Part shown: positions 34,359 to 44,640 of the stretch, piece after piece | How positions within the stretch are numbered: the first letter of the stretch is position 1 | How the letters are laid out: each line of letters opens with the position of its first letter | NCBI GenBank assembly: GCA_051453625.1 | Contig: JBOZIK010000001.1 | Span: 234,438,964-234,488,951 of the forward strand | Direction: 5' to 3' | DNA length: 49,988 nucleotides | From: Welwitschia mirabilis | Taxonomy: Eukaryota > Gnetophyta > Gnetopsida > Welwitschiales | Position numbers and translations under genes: made by a program | The notes under the pieces: generated by a model | Seen by the model: the letters and a program-made list of their open reading frames with translations, nothing else | Database searches by the model: none | Told to the model about the DNA's origin: nothing

Positions 34359-34679
34359 ATTATCCCATCTATCCTTCTAAGGATACATTTGGTTTCAAAC
34401 CTCAGTTCAAACAAGAAAAATACACCATGCTAATGTGCCTTAGATAATCATCTCTAGGTCAGGTGCTGATGAGTACATTGAACTATTCATGTGGCTGAGA
34501 GCCTTCAAAAACCCCTAAGATAGCCATCACTAGCCCAACTATATATGGTACAGTATGCTATAGTATAGTGGTGGTTGTTGGAACTTCAAGTATAGAGGCT
34601 AGTGCTAACATAGGATAATCTGTAACCTTGTTATGGTATAGATGTGATCTGCCTTTATAAAACATAATCTCCACCTTGA

Positions 34680-35180
34680 ATTGATAGTAAAAGAAGATTT
34701 AGAATGTCTTTTAACTATGAGATTCATTAGAATAGTAGACTATTTAGACTAGTTATCAAACATGGTAGTCATTCTAAAGAAAAATGATCAAATTAGTATT
34801 TGTATTGATTATCAAGATTTAAATATGATGACTCTAAAAGACAATTATCTTTTACCAAACATTGATATCCTAGTGGATAACATAACTGACCATGACCTTT
34901 TATCATTCATGGATGATTATTTAGGTTACAATCAAATATTTATCAATCCTAAAGATTTACATAAAACTACCTTTATAACACCCTGGGGGCTTTTCTATTA
35001 TGTCATGATACCTTTTGGACTAAATAATGCTAATGTAAGATACCAATGAGTAATGACTCATATATTTCATATCTTGATATATTATAACGTAAAAAATCAT
35101 ATTGATGATGTTGTAGTTAAATAAAAAATAGTAGATGATTATCTAAATGATTTGAAATAACTTTTTACACAAGCAAGATG
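34680..35180 (+). pseudogene. Reverse transcriptase remnant of element B
   Basis: From about 34690 it reads RFIRIVDYLD, stop, LSNMVVILKKND, then ISICIDYQDLNMMTLKDNYL, LPNIDILVDNI, LLSFMDDYLGYNQI, KTTFITPWGLFYYVMIPFGL and, after a stop, the catalytic box as HIDDVVVK (family YVDDxIxKS) near 35098-35122. SFMDxxxGYNQI and LVDN are typical of Tat/Retand RT. The 95-codon frame 34762-35049 is the best preserved coding piece in B. It ends shortly after the catalytic box; RNase H and integrase do not follow. Confidence 0.9.
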
Positions 35181-35331
35181 ATGCATGCACTATTCTTTCA
35201 TGCACACATCTAAATTTTGTTCACATTTCATTTTTACAATTTATTTAAGTCATGTCTTATCATTTTAATTTCTCTTTTGTCACTTATCTCATGAATTTTT
35301 TGATGCAAAGCTTACCTTTTCACTTCACATC

Positions 35332-35344
35332 AAAAAGGGGATAA
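35332..35344 (+). other. Polypurine tract of element B
   Basis: AAAAAGGGGATAA lies eleven bases before the 3' LTR. It would prime plus-strand synthesis. Confidence 0.65.
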
Positions 35345-35619
35345 CTATAAGAAACAATTCTCTTTTTCCCTTAAGATATTATTCAATTTCAATAACCATC
35401 TTACATTTTTTTTAATTTCATAACCAAATTATTTTCCAAAAAAGGAGACAAAATAACTTATTTTTTGTGCTTATCAATTTGTTTTTTGGTTAATAAACTA
35501 GTCTATTTTCACTTGTAGCATCATGTTTATATCATTACATAAACAAAATTTAAAACAACTAAATTCGATTTGCATGACTAGCATCCTCGAGTACACTGTA
35601 CACTAATTTATTCTTAGTC

Positions 35620-36330
35620 TTTGTGATAGATGAATCCAAGAATCAAGAACTTCTAATGTTTTCCTAGGTTGTTGAACTTCTCTAGCTAATGCAATTATTT
35701 CTCCTAATCATCATAGACATCTGTATACTAGAAGGCTATTCTTAGCATTTAATGTTATCGCATTAGCTATTACTTCCTCCTGATTATACAAGAATTTACT
35801 AAGCATGGTTGCATTATATTCTAGCCCTTCATCTCATAAATATCCTAAAGTATAATGAAAAATTCCAAAATTAACTTCCAATTTTCTCTTAATTAACATC
35901 CAAAACTACCTTAGGACTAAGGGAACTCATCTCATCCAAGCCTTTAAAATTAACTACTAATGTCATTTCCATTTCAAACTTCTAAGGAGCACTAGCCATC
36001 TTCTTAACCTCTAGGCCTAGATTAATTAAAACTCTAAGGGCCTCTAACACATCATCACTTCCATAAGGGGAAGAACTAGAATGATTTACTTGCTTGGATA
36101 CTTTTCCATAGGTTTCTACTAATATACATATTCCAATTGATATGTTCATTATATTGGCACCATCACCACTAGTGCCAACTACATCCAAGGTAGGAATTAA
36201 TACATTAACTTGTATAATCCATTTCAACATTTCTTTTGCAAACCCTAAAATTTCTTTAAAAGTCTTACCTTTACTCCTAAGAAAAATAAGAATAACCCTT
36301 GCAAATGCAATAGAAAATGACAAAAAAACT
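35620..36330 (-). pseudogene. Captured host-gene fragment: anthranilate phosphoribosyltransferase (copy in 3' LTR)
   Basis: Better preserved than the 5' copy. A 113-codon open frame (36323-35982) reads ARVILIFLRSKGKTFKEIL, TLDVVGTSGDGANIMNISIG (PRPP loop with the Asp kept, second Gly now Ser), KQVNHSSSSPYGSDDVLEAL, then INLGLEVKKMASA. After a stop, FEMEMTLVVNFKGLDEMS and VVLDVN follow, then, in another frame, HYTL, GLEYNATML, IALAREVQQ and VLDSWIHLSQRLR, the C-terminus of the enzyme family. The same internal stretch of about sixty residues is missing (near 36010), so the deletion predates LTR duplication. No introns are visible. It is antisense to element B. Confidence 0.88.
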
Positions 36331-36599
36331 GAAACAACATCATCAAAGAAGTGACATGTAGAGTTAAAACAATGGAGAAAAATAGAGGAGATTTCTTAGA
36401 AGAAAACACCAATGAATAGTGATAGTAAATGATGAAGTTAGGTAAGACCATCATAGCATCATAAATAAAGTGGATTACAAGAGAAAAAAGGGCTGGAATT
36501 AAAGATTAGAGAGACATAAAAAATTTAACAATTGAAAGACATGGGAAAAGAACCATTAAAAATTTATACACTAACATGAAAATAACTTATAACAATTTG

Positions 36600-37215
36600 G
36601 ATAATAATTGATATAAAGAATTAGTCATTGCACTATTACTTTAGAAATTCATTTATTTTTTTTTAGTGGATCTACTAATTTTTGTAACTTACTTGATGAT
36701 CTATATATTCTAATTGTAGAAACAAGGGTATGAACAAAAGCCACAAGTACTAGAGATATTTTGTCTTTTAAATTCTTTATTGTAGGTAATTGTTTGGATT
36801 ACAAGCATAACATTTTGGTATTTATTAATGGATGTAATAAAACCTTAGAGGCTTTAAATGATTTGTATTATTTATTTACTAATATAATAACTAATAAAGA
36901 GCTAGAAGAACAAAATTCTGTGAAGCTATCATTAAGGAAGTAGTTGAAGATAACGTGACAAGAACATTTTATACCATGTAATTAGGAAAGAGAATTTATA
37001 ACTATGAGGGAATACATATGATTATATTTTCTTAATCTTCATTTAAACTTTTTCTACCATTCATTAATCTACTATAGGAGCATTATGCTACTTGTGAAAT
37101 TGGGTTAGACATAGGTTACTAAAAACTTACTTTAGCTAAATAAGATTTTCCTAGAGCCTAAGGAAGATGTAGTTGTCATCTTTCATATAGTCACATTGAG
37201 CTCCTAAAAAAATGT
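36600..37215 (+). other. Unidentified reading frame conserved in both LTRs of B (copy 2)
   Basis: Counterpart of 17440-18070. A 60-codon frame at 36761-36943 reads FIVGNCLDYKHNILVFINGC then NDLYYLFTNIITNKELEEQN. No family was recognised. Confidence 0.35.
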
Positions 37216-37251
37216 AGCACTTTCATCTTTGTAATGAGCTCTCCTTCATCA

Positions 37252-37434
37252 TCATAATCTTCTTCTATGGAAGAATACTTTATTAGATAACCAGGATTTC
37301 ATTTTTAAAGGAAAATATGGTAGCAAATTCTCTAAGAGGAATTGAAGTTTGCAAAATAGATGATTTTCTATCAATTTTCCATTAAAGATAATGATAGTTA
37401 TGTCAGCTAGCAGTAGCATCATGTCTAAAAACAT
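37252..37434 (-). other. Second unidentified frame shared by both LTRs of B (copy 2)
   Basis: An open frame of 60 codons: MFLDMMLLLADITIIIFNG, then FCKLQFLLENLLPYFPLKMK. It corresponds to 18140-18300. Function unknown. Confidence 0.35.
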
Positions 37435-38900
37435 CTTGTCATCTCTTAATTTCTATATAAAAGTATATGAATCCACCTTTATTTATCTTCATGAAATTAA
37501 TTTTCATTCCATAATACAAACTAGAATATCTAAATTATTAAAATATGATTATTTAACTTAGCTAAAAATAATCAATTAATAAATGAATAGGGGTATTACT
37601 AAAGATAAAAAATGTCTAATACCAGAGGAACATTACGAAAAGTTCTGAGAATTTTATATTTCATCATTAGCATCAAAGAACATAATGTCAGAGAAAAAAC
37701 ATAAAGGTGACATTCAATAAGAATAGGTACGAGAGAAGATGCAATAGAAACATAGAAAGACTCTCACACAAAAAAAATCCATCATCACAAAACTATTAGA
37801 ATAGGCACATCAGATTACAAAGAGGAGAGTACTTACTACAGGAAAAACATCTTAGAACAAAGAAAGATATAGGAACAAAGGAACATGAATCAATAGAGAA
37901 AAACATAAAAGAGTGAAATTACACTATAAAACAAAAACAATTAGAGGTAGTGGCTTCATAGAGAATTCAATCTAGAAATTCAACTACATTGTTATACAAA
38001 TATTGAAGTAATCATAGGTTCATAATTTTCTAAATTATTCATTAAACTTTACTTTTTGATTGAATGTAACACTAACATCTTAATGCATTTCATAATGTTT
38101 CACATTTTAATTAAAATTTTATCATTTTTTGAATAACCAATGCATAATCTAGAAAATAATTTTTATTTTTTTGAATTTTTTAATGTATTTAATTTAATCC
38201 ATGGTATCACTTAAAACAAAATATTTTTATATTAGTTTTGATACTCTCTAATTAAAATGTAAAAGATGTTTTATCTTATTTTACTTAAGCATAGCTATAT
38301 TTTGTTAGTAAATGTTATATTTATTTTTTTCTAGTATATTCCACATATTATTTCCTATCTTTCTACTTTATATGTTCCTTTTCATTTTGTATAGAGTTAA
38401 TACTCTAGGTTAAATTCAATAAAATCATCATATTTTTTATGTTGGTTAGGTCAGTTTATCAAATCTAATCAATAAAACAAGCTATTAGTAATACATCACT
38501 ACCTTTGTAATGTTTCTTACTCATGATTATAAGGACATCAACAATTCATATCATAGTAAAACCAAACATTTTCTTTAACAAAATTGAAAAATAATATAAA
38601 ATTTTGAAAATTCCATAATAGTTTGGTACTATAAGGAAGGACATTAATACAATTCAAACACCATTTAATCATCCACAATCACAAATATAACATTATGAAA
38701 AATAGTCATAACAACATATGCTAGGTGAAGATGTTATATTATTAGTAGATATCTGCAAATTTGAATATATCTTAGATTAAAGTTCACATCAATTAAAAAT
38801 AAAAATACACACTTACTGCCTAGATACTCCCATCCATTACACAATGATTGCAAGATTTAAACAACTAATATTTGAGGTTAAATAACTAGTTTTCTTTAAA

Positions 38901-38910
38901 CTATATAAAG
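38901..38910 (+). promoter_or_regulatory. TATA box, 3' LTR of A
   Basis: CTATATAAAG at the position matching TATAAAT in the 5' LTR. Confidence 0.45.
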
Positions 38911-39283
38911 GAATAATGTCATGAAAGAAATAAAGAATTTAACAAGCTTTTAGATGATCATACTGCCAAGGAATGTAGTGAACAAATTTAGCTTAAAGAA
39001 AACAAATGCATGAGTGATTGGAACTACTTGTGAAGGAACAAAGATATTATTTAGAAAAGATCTTATAGTGTCTACATTATTTATTCTTGGGTCCTGCATT
39101 GTTGCATCATTCTCTTGTAGTTGTAACAATGATGACAATAAGGAACTTAGGCTTTTCGTTAAAGCTACATAATTTAGAATTATTGTTTTATTATATTTAT
39201 TGGTTCTTATATCCTTGGATAATCGCATTTATAAATGTTATTGTAAGTCCATTTTTGTATCATCAAACTCATTATAAAGAAAT

Positions 39284-39286
<3 letters not shown>

Positions 39287-39314
<28 letters not shown>
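39287..39314 (+). repeat. (TA)14 microsatellite
   Basis: Fourteen perfect TA units. The matching place in the 5' LTR (about 7750) has only CTATATAG, so the array grew after insertion or differs between the copies. Confidence 0.95.
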
Positions 39315-39317
<3 letters not shown>

Positions 39318-39739
39318 TTTCCCTTAAGGAAATACAATAATATAAATGCTCATATGCATAATTAAAAAAAACTACTAATTCCTTGAGGGGAAGAGAGTGC
39401 TATCTTATAAGGGAACTCTTATTATTATAACATTAACAGTGCATCAAAAAGACATTATTTCCTTGATGGTAAGAGAGTGTTACCTTGAAAGGATACTTTC
39501 ATTATTGTAAGATTGGTAGTCTTCTAGAAACCACTATTTCTTATAGGTTAAGAATTTTCAAAGATATGAAAGAAAGCTACCCTATGTGTATGGATGTATC
39601 TAGGTTAGGGAACCACATTATCTTGGGAAGCTCTTTATTATTATTTTGCTTTTTCATTTTATTATTGAATAAAATTTTTATTTGATAGAACTCATTTCAC
39701 CTCTCCCCTATGAGTTTAATGATCCTCACATAGTTCCAA

Positions 39740-41050
39740 TGTTGCGATACTTGTTAACACATAAAAATTGATATTATGTTAAGTTAAATAACCAATTAAC
39801 CTTATTAGAAGATACTAATATAATTGATTTCACCATCAACACATGTCTTCTATTGGTTTTCATATTAATTTTTTACTTAACTATTTTCCCTTAAAATTTT
39901 TATATTTCTTAAGCTTAATTAAAGAATAGGATTTAATTTCATAATAATCAAAGTTAAAACACTGGTGCTACTATCTAAGCCATTAGTTTCATTAACATAT
40001 GCACTCAAAACCCCTTCAAACTCACATTCGTAGCATGTTAGAAAAAGTTAAATAAGATACAGTTAGAGGATTAATCAAATTCGACATTAGAAATTAATTA
40101 CATTTTTATTAAAATATGATGCTAATGACAAGGATTCATAGAGCAATATTTAACAGGATTCATTAGAATAACAATGTAGATAAATAGTGTAGTTAGTAGT
40201 TGGCAGTATTTACAACACTCTAGAACCAAGTGATGGTATTGTCATAAGAATCTTTATAAAATTATTTAAAAAAAACACAAATTTACAAACCATCCTACCA
40301 AATGCTAAATGATGTAGGCTCTACCTAATGTAAGAAGATAGAATCTTACTTTCACTAAATGCTATAAGATAAAATCCATTCCACCACATGATAAATAAAA
40401 AATATTCTACCTAATACTATAAGAAAAGAGCTTATAACCATTCCTCACTTAATGTCTTTTGATAACAGGGACTTAAACCCTTCATTGTATTCATTTTTTG
40501 CATTTGAAAGAAACTAGATCATTTTGGAGAATCAACTTCTGATTTTTTTATAGGCGACTCTTTGGTGGAGTGAGCTAGTTCTTAAGGATTATCTAAGGAT
40601 TTCTTATTCTTATTTCTTCCTTTATTATAAAATAGTTATTATTTTTAAATATAGAAGTTGTTTTCTTTGATTTTGATTGAATGAGTAATGTCATAATTAG
40701 AATGCTTAGGTGACTTCTTTTACTATCACGTTTGTTTTATTTGTGTAAGTCTATTTGTATCACTTAATGTTTTAGTTTCATAGATCTTAAATACTTGAGA
40801 GGTTTTTACTTTCTATTATTATTTCAAGGTTAAAGTTTTAAGTAAATTTACTAATTATCATATGGATCAAGTATTATGCCTCATGACTTAAGCCAAATGC
40901 AGTTGATAGCTTAAAGTGTTTTATAGAAAAGGGATTCTCTTTAAAACAATTTCAACTTAAAAATCATTTTATATCTTTTTCTGCTTTATTTATTTTTTGT
41001 AACTTACTTTAAAGTTAAAGAGGCATAAAACTAATCCAATGCCCAATTTT
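39740..41050 (+). repeat. LTR-like sequence D, copy 2 (plus)
   Basis: Begins TGTTGCGATAC directly after the LTR end of A and aligns with the reverse complement of 5849-4620 throughout. The matching TATA box has decayed. No PBS or coding sequence follows before element C, so it is a solo LTR or a truncated element. Confidence 0.65.
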
Positions 41051-41150
41051 ATTCCTAAGAAAGAATGATATCTAAGTGAGAACTTATCTTAACTCCAAGA
41101 GATTGTACTATACTAATCAGATTTAGCATTATTGCTAGAGATAATAGCAT

Positions 41151-41405
41151 GGTACTAGCTCAGAGATGTACTACTTTTCTTTTCGTAAGTTTATACATAG
41201 TTTTATTTCTCTATTAATGGGTACTATTTCTTTTTCCAATGACACTAGAACTGGTCTTTTTCTTTTGCTTTGTGTGTTTCTTTTCTTTTTAGTGGTTTGT
41301 ACTAGTTCTTTCCAGTGTTATCTAAAATGGTCCATTTTTCCTTCTTTTTTGTGCATTTTAATGATTGGAACTAGTAATTCTAGTGTTACTTGAACTAGTC
41401 TAGTT
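41151..41405 (+). repeat. Degenerate tandem repeat, period about 70-78 bases
   Basis: About four copies of a T-rich unit starting G(G/T)(A/T)ACTA(G/T) and carrying (C/T)(C/A)AGTGTTA(C/T)(T/C)T..ACTGGTC-like text, at 41151, 41220, 41298 and 41365. No protein reads through them. Confidence 0.5.
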
Positions 41406-41834
41406 TTTAAAAGATTTTTTTTTTGATTTTATAACTTGCTTTTTATAGCTCTAACATTTGTTTTCAAGTTCTTTTATAGTTAAAAGAATTGAACTTTATG
41501 ATTACATTATATGATTTTCTTTGTAAATAAATTTTATAAATTTCTATATTTTTCTATTTTTATTTTTATGTTTTGCTACATGAATAAAACGTTAAAATTT
41601 TTTTAAAATTATTTTACAGTTATTATTACATTTTACTCACAATTATTATCTCTATTTTATTTCACTACAAGCCTAATGTTAAGGTTATAATTTGCCAAGT
41701 TGATGTTAAACTAACATTTTATAGTATAGCAAATGTATTGTATTTCTTGTAGAAAATATTAATCCTTATAGGTTAGAAGTATCAAACATTTATCACTTTC
41801 TTTATCTAAACCTAACAGGTTACAATACTATAAA

Positions 41835-42160
41835 GGAGTCAACCAGATTCCTAAGGGATCAATCAAACATGTATCAAGAACTATTAAAATAAGATTACTA
41901 AGGGGTTGATTAGATTCCTAAAGGATTAACTAAACTTGTATAATAGTCTATCACATCTAATTATGAAGGAATCAACAAGATTCTTGAGGGGTTTACTGAA
42001 CCTAGAGTAAAAATGTTTTCACCTTTTATCATCAAGGGATTGGTCAGATTCCTGAGGGATTAACAAGTCCTAGGCTAAACATGTTATTTTGTACTTGTTT
42101 TCATATGGGTTTGATTGGATTAAAATGCAATTAACTGAATCCTAGATGAAATTAAGTAGA
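41835..42160 (+). repeat. Degenerate tandem repeat with GATTCCTGAGGGATTAAC core
   Basis: About five copies, period about 70: 41835, 41907, 41973, 42042 and 42114. Each carries a core close to GGTCAGATTCCTGAGGGATT followed by AACxAAxCCTAG. The best copies keep GTCGA-like text (42860s), so the ancestral unit was probably CpG-rich. Confidence 0.65.
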
Positions 42161-42165
42161 TATGA
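42018..42165 (+). repeat. Left copy of a 148-base repeat ending at a gap
   Basis: Nearly identical to 42775-42921. It ends GTAGATATGA exactly where the Ns start. Confidence 0.9.
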
Positions 42166-42774
42166 NNNNNNNNNNNNNNNNNNNNNNNNNNNNNNNNNNN
42201 NNNNNNNNNNNNNNNNNNNNNNNNNNNNNNNNNNNNNNNNNNNNNNNNNNNNNNNNNNNNNNNNNNNNNNNNNNNNNNNNNNNNNNNNNNNNNNNNNNNN
42301 NNNNNNNNNNNNNNNNNNNNNNNNNNNNNNNNNNNNNNNNNNNNNNNNNNNNNNNNNNNNNNNNNNNNNNNNNNNNNNNNNNNNNNNNNNNNNNNNNNNN
42401 NNNNNNNNNNNNNNNNNNNNNNNNNNNNNNNNNNNNNNNNNNNNNNNNNNNNNNNNNNNNNNNNNNNNNNNNNNNNNNNNNNNNNNNNNNNNNNNNNNNN
42501 NNNNNNNNNNNNNNNNNNNNNNNNNNNNNNNNNNNNNNNNNNNNNNNNNNNNNNNNNNNNNNNNNNNNNNNNNNNNNNNNNNNNNNNNNNNNNNNNNNNN
42601 NNNNNNNNNNNNNNNNNNNNNNNNNNNNNNNNNNNNNNNNNNNNNNNNNNNNNNNNNNNNNNNNNNNNNNNNNNNNNNNNNNNNNNNNNNNNNNNNNNNN
42701 NNNNNNNNNNNNNNNNNNNNNNNNNNNNNNNNNNNNNNNNNNNNNNNNNNNNNNNNNNNNNNNNNNNNNNNNNN
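42166..42774. other. Assembly gap, 609 N
   Basis: Flanked by the two copies of the 148-base repeat. Confidence 1.
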
Positions 42775-42921
42775 TCATCTTTTATCATCAAGGGATTGGT
42801 CAGATTCCTGAGGGATTAACAAGTCCTCGGCTAAACATGTTGTTTTGTACTTTTTTTCATATGGGGTCGATTGGATCAAAATGCAATTAACTAAATCCTA
42901 GATGAAATTAAGTAGATATGA
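42775..42921 (+). repeat. Right copy of the 148-base repeat
   Basis: Starts at the first base after the gap. It keeps CG at two places where the left copy has TA or TT (CCTCGGC against CCTAGGC; GGGTCGATT against GGGTTTGATT). Confidence 0.9.
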
Positions 42922-43641
42922 AAACATAAATATAGTAGGTTGACTAGAAGAAAATGAGGGTTATTAGCTTCAATGATGGCACTTAATGGGGTTGACCAGA
43001 CATTTCAAGGGATCAATTGGTTGTGATAGAAACAAGACTTTTCTAGTGATTATCCTCTTGTTTTTATCCGTTGTAGAATAAGATTTACTCATAAAACCCT
43101 AAAATGTATCTTCTATATATTTTTTAGTTGTCAAAATCCTTATAACCACTTCTATCCCTTTAAAAATTAAATGAGTATCTTTTTAATTATCAATCCTTTT
43201 GTTAATCAGTTTGCACTATATGTACTTGGATTTGTGATATCATTTCTGACAATGTAGTACTATCATCATTGTACTTCAAATATAGTAAGCCTTTTACATT
43301 ATGGCATAATATTAATACTAATAATAATTCTTTTAAAAGATTAAAAATAAGCCTCTAAAGAGTCTAATTATAATAGGTTATAAGTAAACTTGAGATACTT
43401 AGAGAGTGAGCAATAAGGATTTGGATCCATTTTGGATAGAAGCTAATTACTAAGAGTAGAGTAGAGGATATCCTGAATCACTATAAATCATATGTTAATC
43501 TTCATTAGTATTATTTATTTTAGTTATTTTATTTTAGATAATTTTTATCATTTTATATGTACAAATATTTTTAGTATGTACAATATTTTATTATTTAAAA
43601 ATCATATTAATACCTCCCTCTAGGATTCTATATCCTTTATT

Positions 43642-43653
43642 TGGTATCAGAGC
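43642..43653 (+). other. Primer-binding site of element C
   Basis: TGGTATCAGAGC, a perfect 12-base complement to the plant initiator tRNA-Met 3' end, directly after the LTR and 53 bases before the gag start. Confidence 0.9.
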
Positions 43654-43705
43654 TAGATTGAGTAATTGGCAGATCCTAAAACATCTAAACTTTTGAACCT
43701 TAAAT

Positions 43706-44640
43706 ATGATTAATTCTTCTGATGGCCTCTTTATCGGAATACTGTCCATGCTTGATGGAATAAACTATGTCTACTATAAGACCCGGATGAAAATCTTTCT
43801 TAGATCCTTAGATGTAGACATAGAAGAGGTAATCTATAATGGATATGTTATGCCCACACTATCTAAAAATAATATTAATGAAATCAACATAGTGGTAAAA
43901 AAATATTGAGAGAAATAGACCCCTATTAATAGAGTTAAGACTATCCTAAATTCCCATGCTTTTAATTCCATTTTTTATGTAGTGTGTGCAGATGAATTCA
44001 AGAAGATTGTAAACTATAAACATGCCAAAAAAGCTTGGAATGTTCTTGAAATAGCATACAAAGGAACATCCACTACAAAGAAAGCAAAGATATAGATGCT
44101 TATCTTCAAGTTTGAAGATATTTTCATAGAAGAAGAGGATACTCTATAAGAGTTTTTTTCTAGACTGATGGATATTATAAACTTTATGGTAAGTCTAGGC
44201 AAGAAAATGGATAAAGGGAAGGTTGTACAAAATGTTTTAGGATCTCTCCTAAAACACTTTTAGTAAAAGGTCATAGCCATCAAAGAAAGCAAGAACATCA
44301 ATTAAATGATACTTAAAGAACTTTAAGATAATCTTTAAACTTATGAGTTAAAGTTTTCTAAAGATAAAAAGAAAAGTATTGTATTAAAAAGTATGCAGAA
44401 GGAGTCCAGATTTGAAAAATCAGATGAACACCTTGATGAAGATGAGATTACTCTTTTGGTAAGAAGATTCAAAAGATTTTTCATAAAAAAGAGAAAGAAG
44501 ATGAATCAAGAAAGGAATCAAAGAGGATTCATTTAAAACTAAGAAGAGATGAAGAAAAATAAAAGAAAATCTAATGCTATCCTTGTTAATGATATGGACA
44601 TGTTGCAAATAAATGTCCAAACAATAGAAGAGATTAGAGA
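43706..44640 (+). pseudogene. gag of element C
   Basis: Starts MINSSDGLFIGILSMLDGIN, then YVYYKTRMKIFLRSLD (family DGTNYxYWKxRMxxFL), HAFNSIFYVVCADEFKKI, KKAWNVLEIAYKGTSTTKKA, FFSRLMDIINFMVSLGK and VVQNVLGSLLKHF in family order. The zinc knuckle at 44575-44616 keeps all four ligands, CYPC-xx-YGH-xxxx-C, though two of its codons are stops. It sits one frame away from the preceding gag. Confidence 0.85.

Larger units (their letters stand above)
23700..34670. other. 11 kb block of different base composition inside element B
   Basis: Hand counts on single lines give about 42% G+C (for example 25501-25560) against about 20-28% in the flanking elements, though some lines inside are also AT-rich. 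No retroelement, transposase, organelle or host protein could be read on either strand. The longest gap-free frames are under 100 codons and match nothing. It contains a CCCTA array, several short tandem duplications and a tRNA-like promoter motif. It separates B's protease from its RT. No terminal repeats or target duplication were recognised. Confidence 0.7.
16175..38716 (+). mobile_element. Element B: Tat/Retand-like Ty3/gypsy with 3.4 kb LTRs, a host-gene fragment and an 11 kb inner block
   Basis: Direct repeats of about 3.4 kb at both ends, a polypurine tract just before the second repeat, and Tat-like gag, protease and RT between them in the same orientation identify an LTR element. It splits the 3' LTR of A, whose two sides continue each other. 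The termini TGTT...AACA fit. The flanking TATAG/TATGC against the unbroken TATAC may be the target duplication, but four bases (GAGA) separate it from the TG. RNase H and integrase are missing. Confidence 0.75.
35355..38716 (+). repeat. 3' LTR of element B
   Basis: Aligns to the 5' LTR (16175-19760) along its length with substitutions and small indels. It ends AACAACA at 38716, after which the LTR of A resumes. It is about 200 bases shorter than the 5' copy, partly because it has one terminal tandem unit instead of two or more. Confidence 0.8.
6659..39738 (+). mobile_element. Element A: SIRE/Maximus-type copia, deletion derivative, with nested insertions
   Basis: It has a 5' LTR (6659-8234), degenerate PBS, gag, protease, a downstream extra ORF, polypurine tracts and a 3' LTR in three pieces (14399-14656, 15910-16174, 38717-39738). 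The pieces align in order to the single 5' LTR without loss, so S and B are insertions. Integrase, RT and RNase H are not seen between protease and the downstream ORF. The only unseen stretch is a 572-base gap, far too short for them. Without S and B the element is about 9.3 kb. Confidence 0.8.
38717..39738 (+). repeat. 3' LTR of A, piece 3
   Basis: Resumes the LTR of A exactly where B interrupted it (AGGTGAAGATG, counterpart 7190 onward) and runs to the LTR end (GATAGAACTCATTTCACC, counterpart 8195). Confidence 0.8.
41070..43640 (+). repeat. 5' LTR of element C (left end uncertain)
   Basis: The right end is fixed by the PBS at 43642. The left end is not visible because the 3' LTR lies outside the window. 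It contains two families of degenerate tandem repeats and a gap. Confidence 0.55.

Noticed and set aside
23700-34670. Mitochondrial or plastid DNA insertion as explanation for the inner block
   Set aside because: No organelle gene, rRNA or tRNA set was readable on either strand, and the composition and word usage do not resemble conserved organelle sequence.
35982-36323. Anthranilate phosphoribosyltransferase frame as a functional gene
   Set aside because: Only the first part is open, about sixty family residues are missing, there are stops and frame changes after it, and it lies in an LTR of a decayed element.
39087-39365. 92-codon frame near the end of element A
   Set aside because: It lies in the 3' LTR and runs into the TA microsatellite. 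The 5' LTR has no matching frame.
41835-42160. Regular repeats as a CRISPR array
   Set aside because: The repeats are degenerate, spacers are themselves similar, the setting is a plant LTR, and no cas genes exist here.
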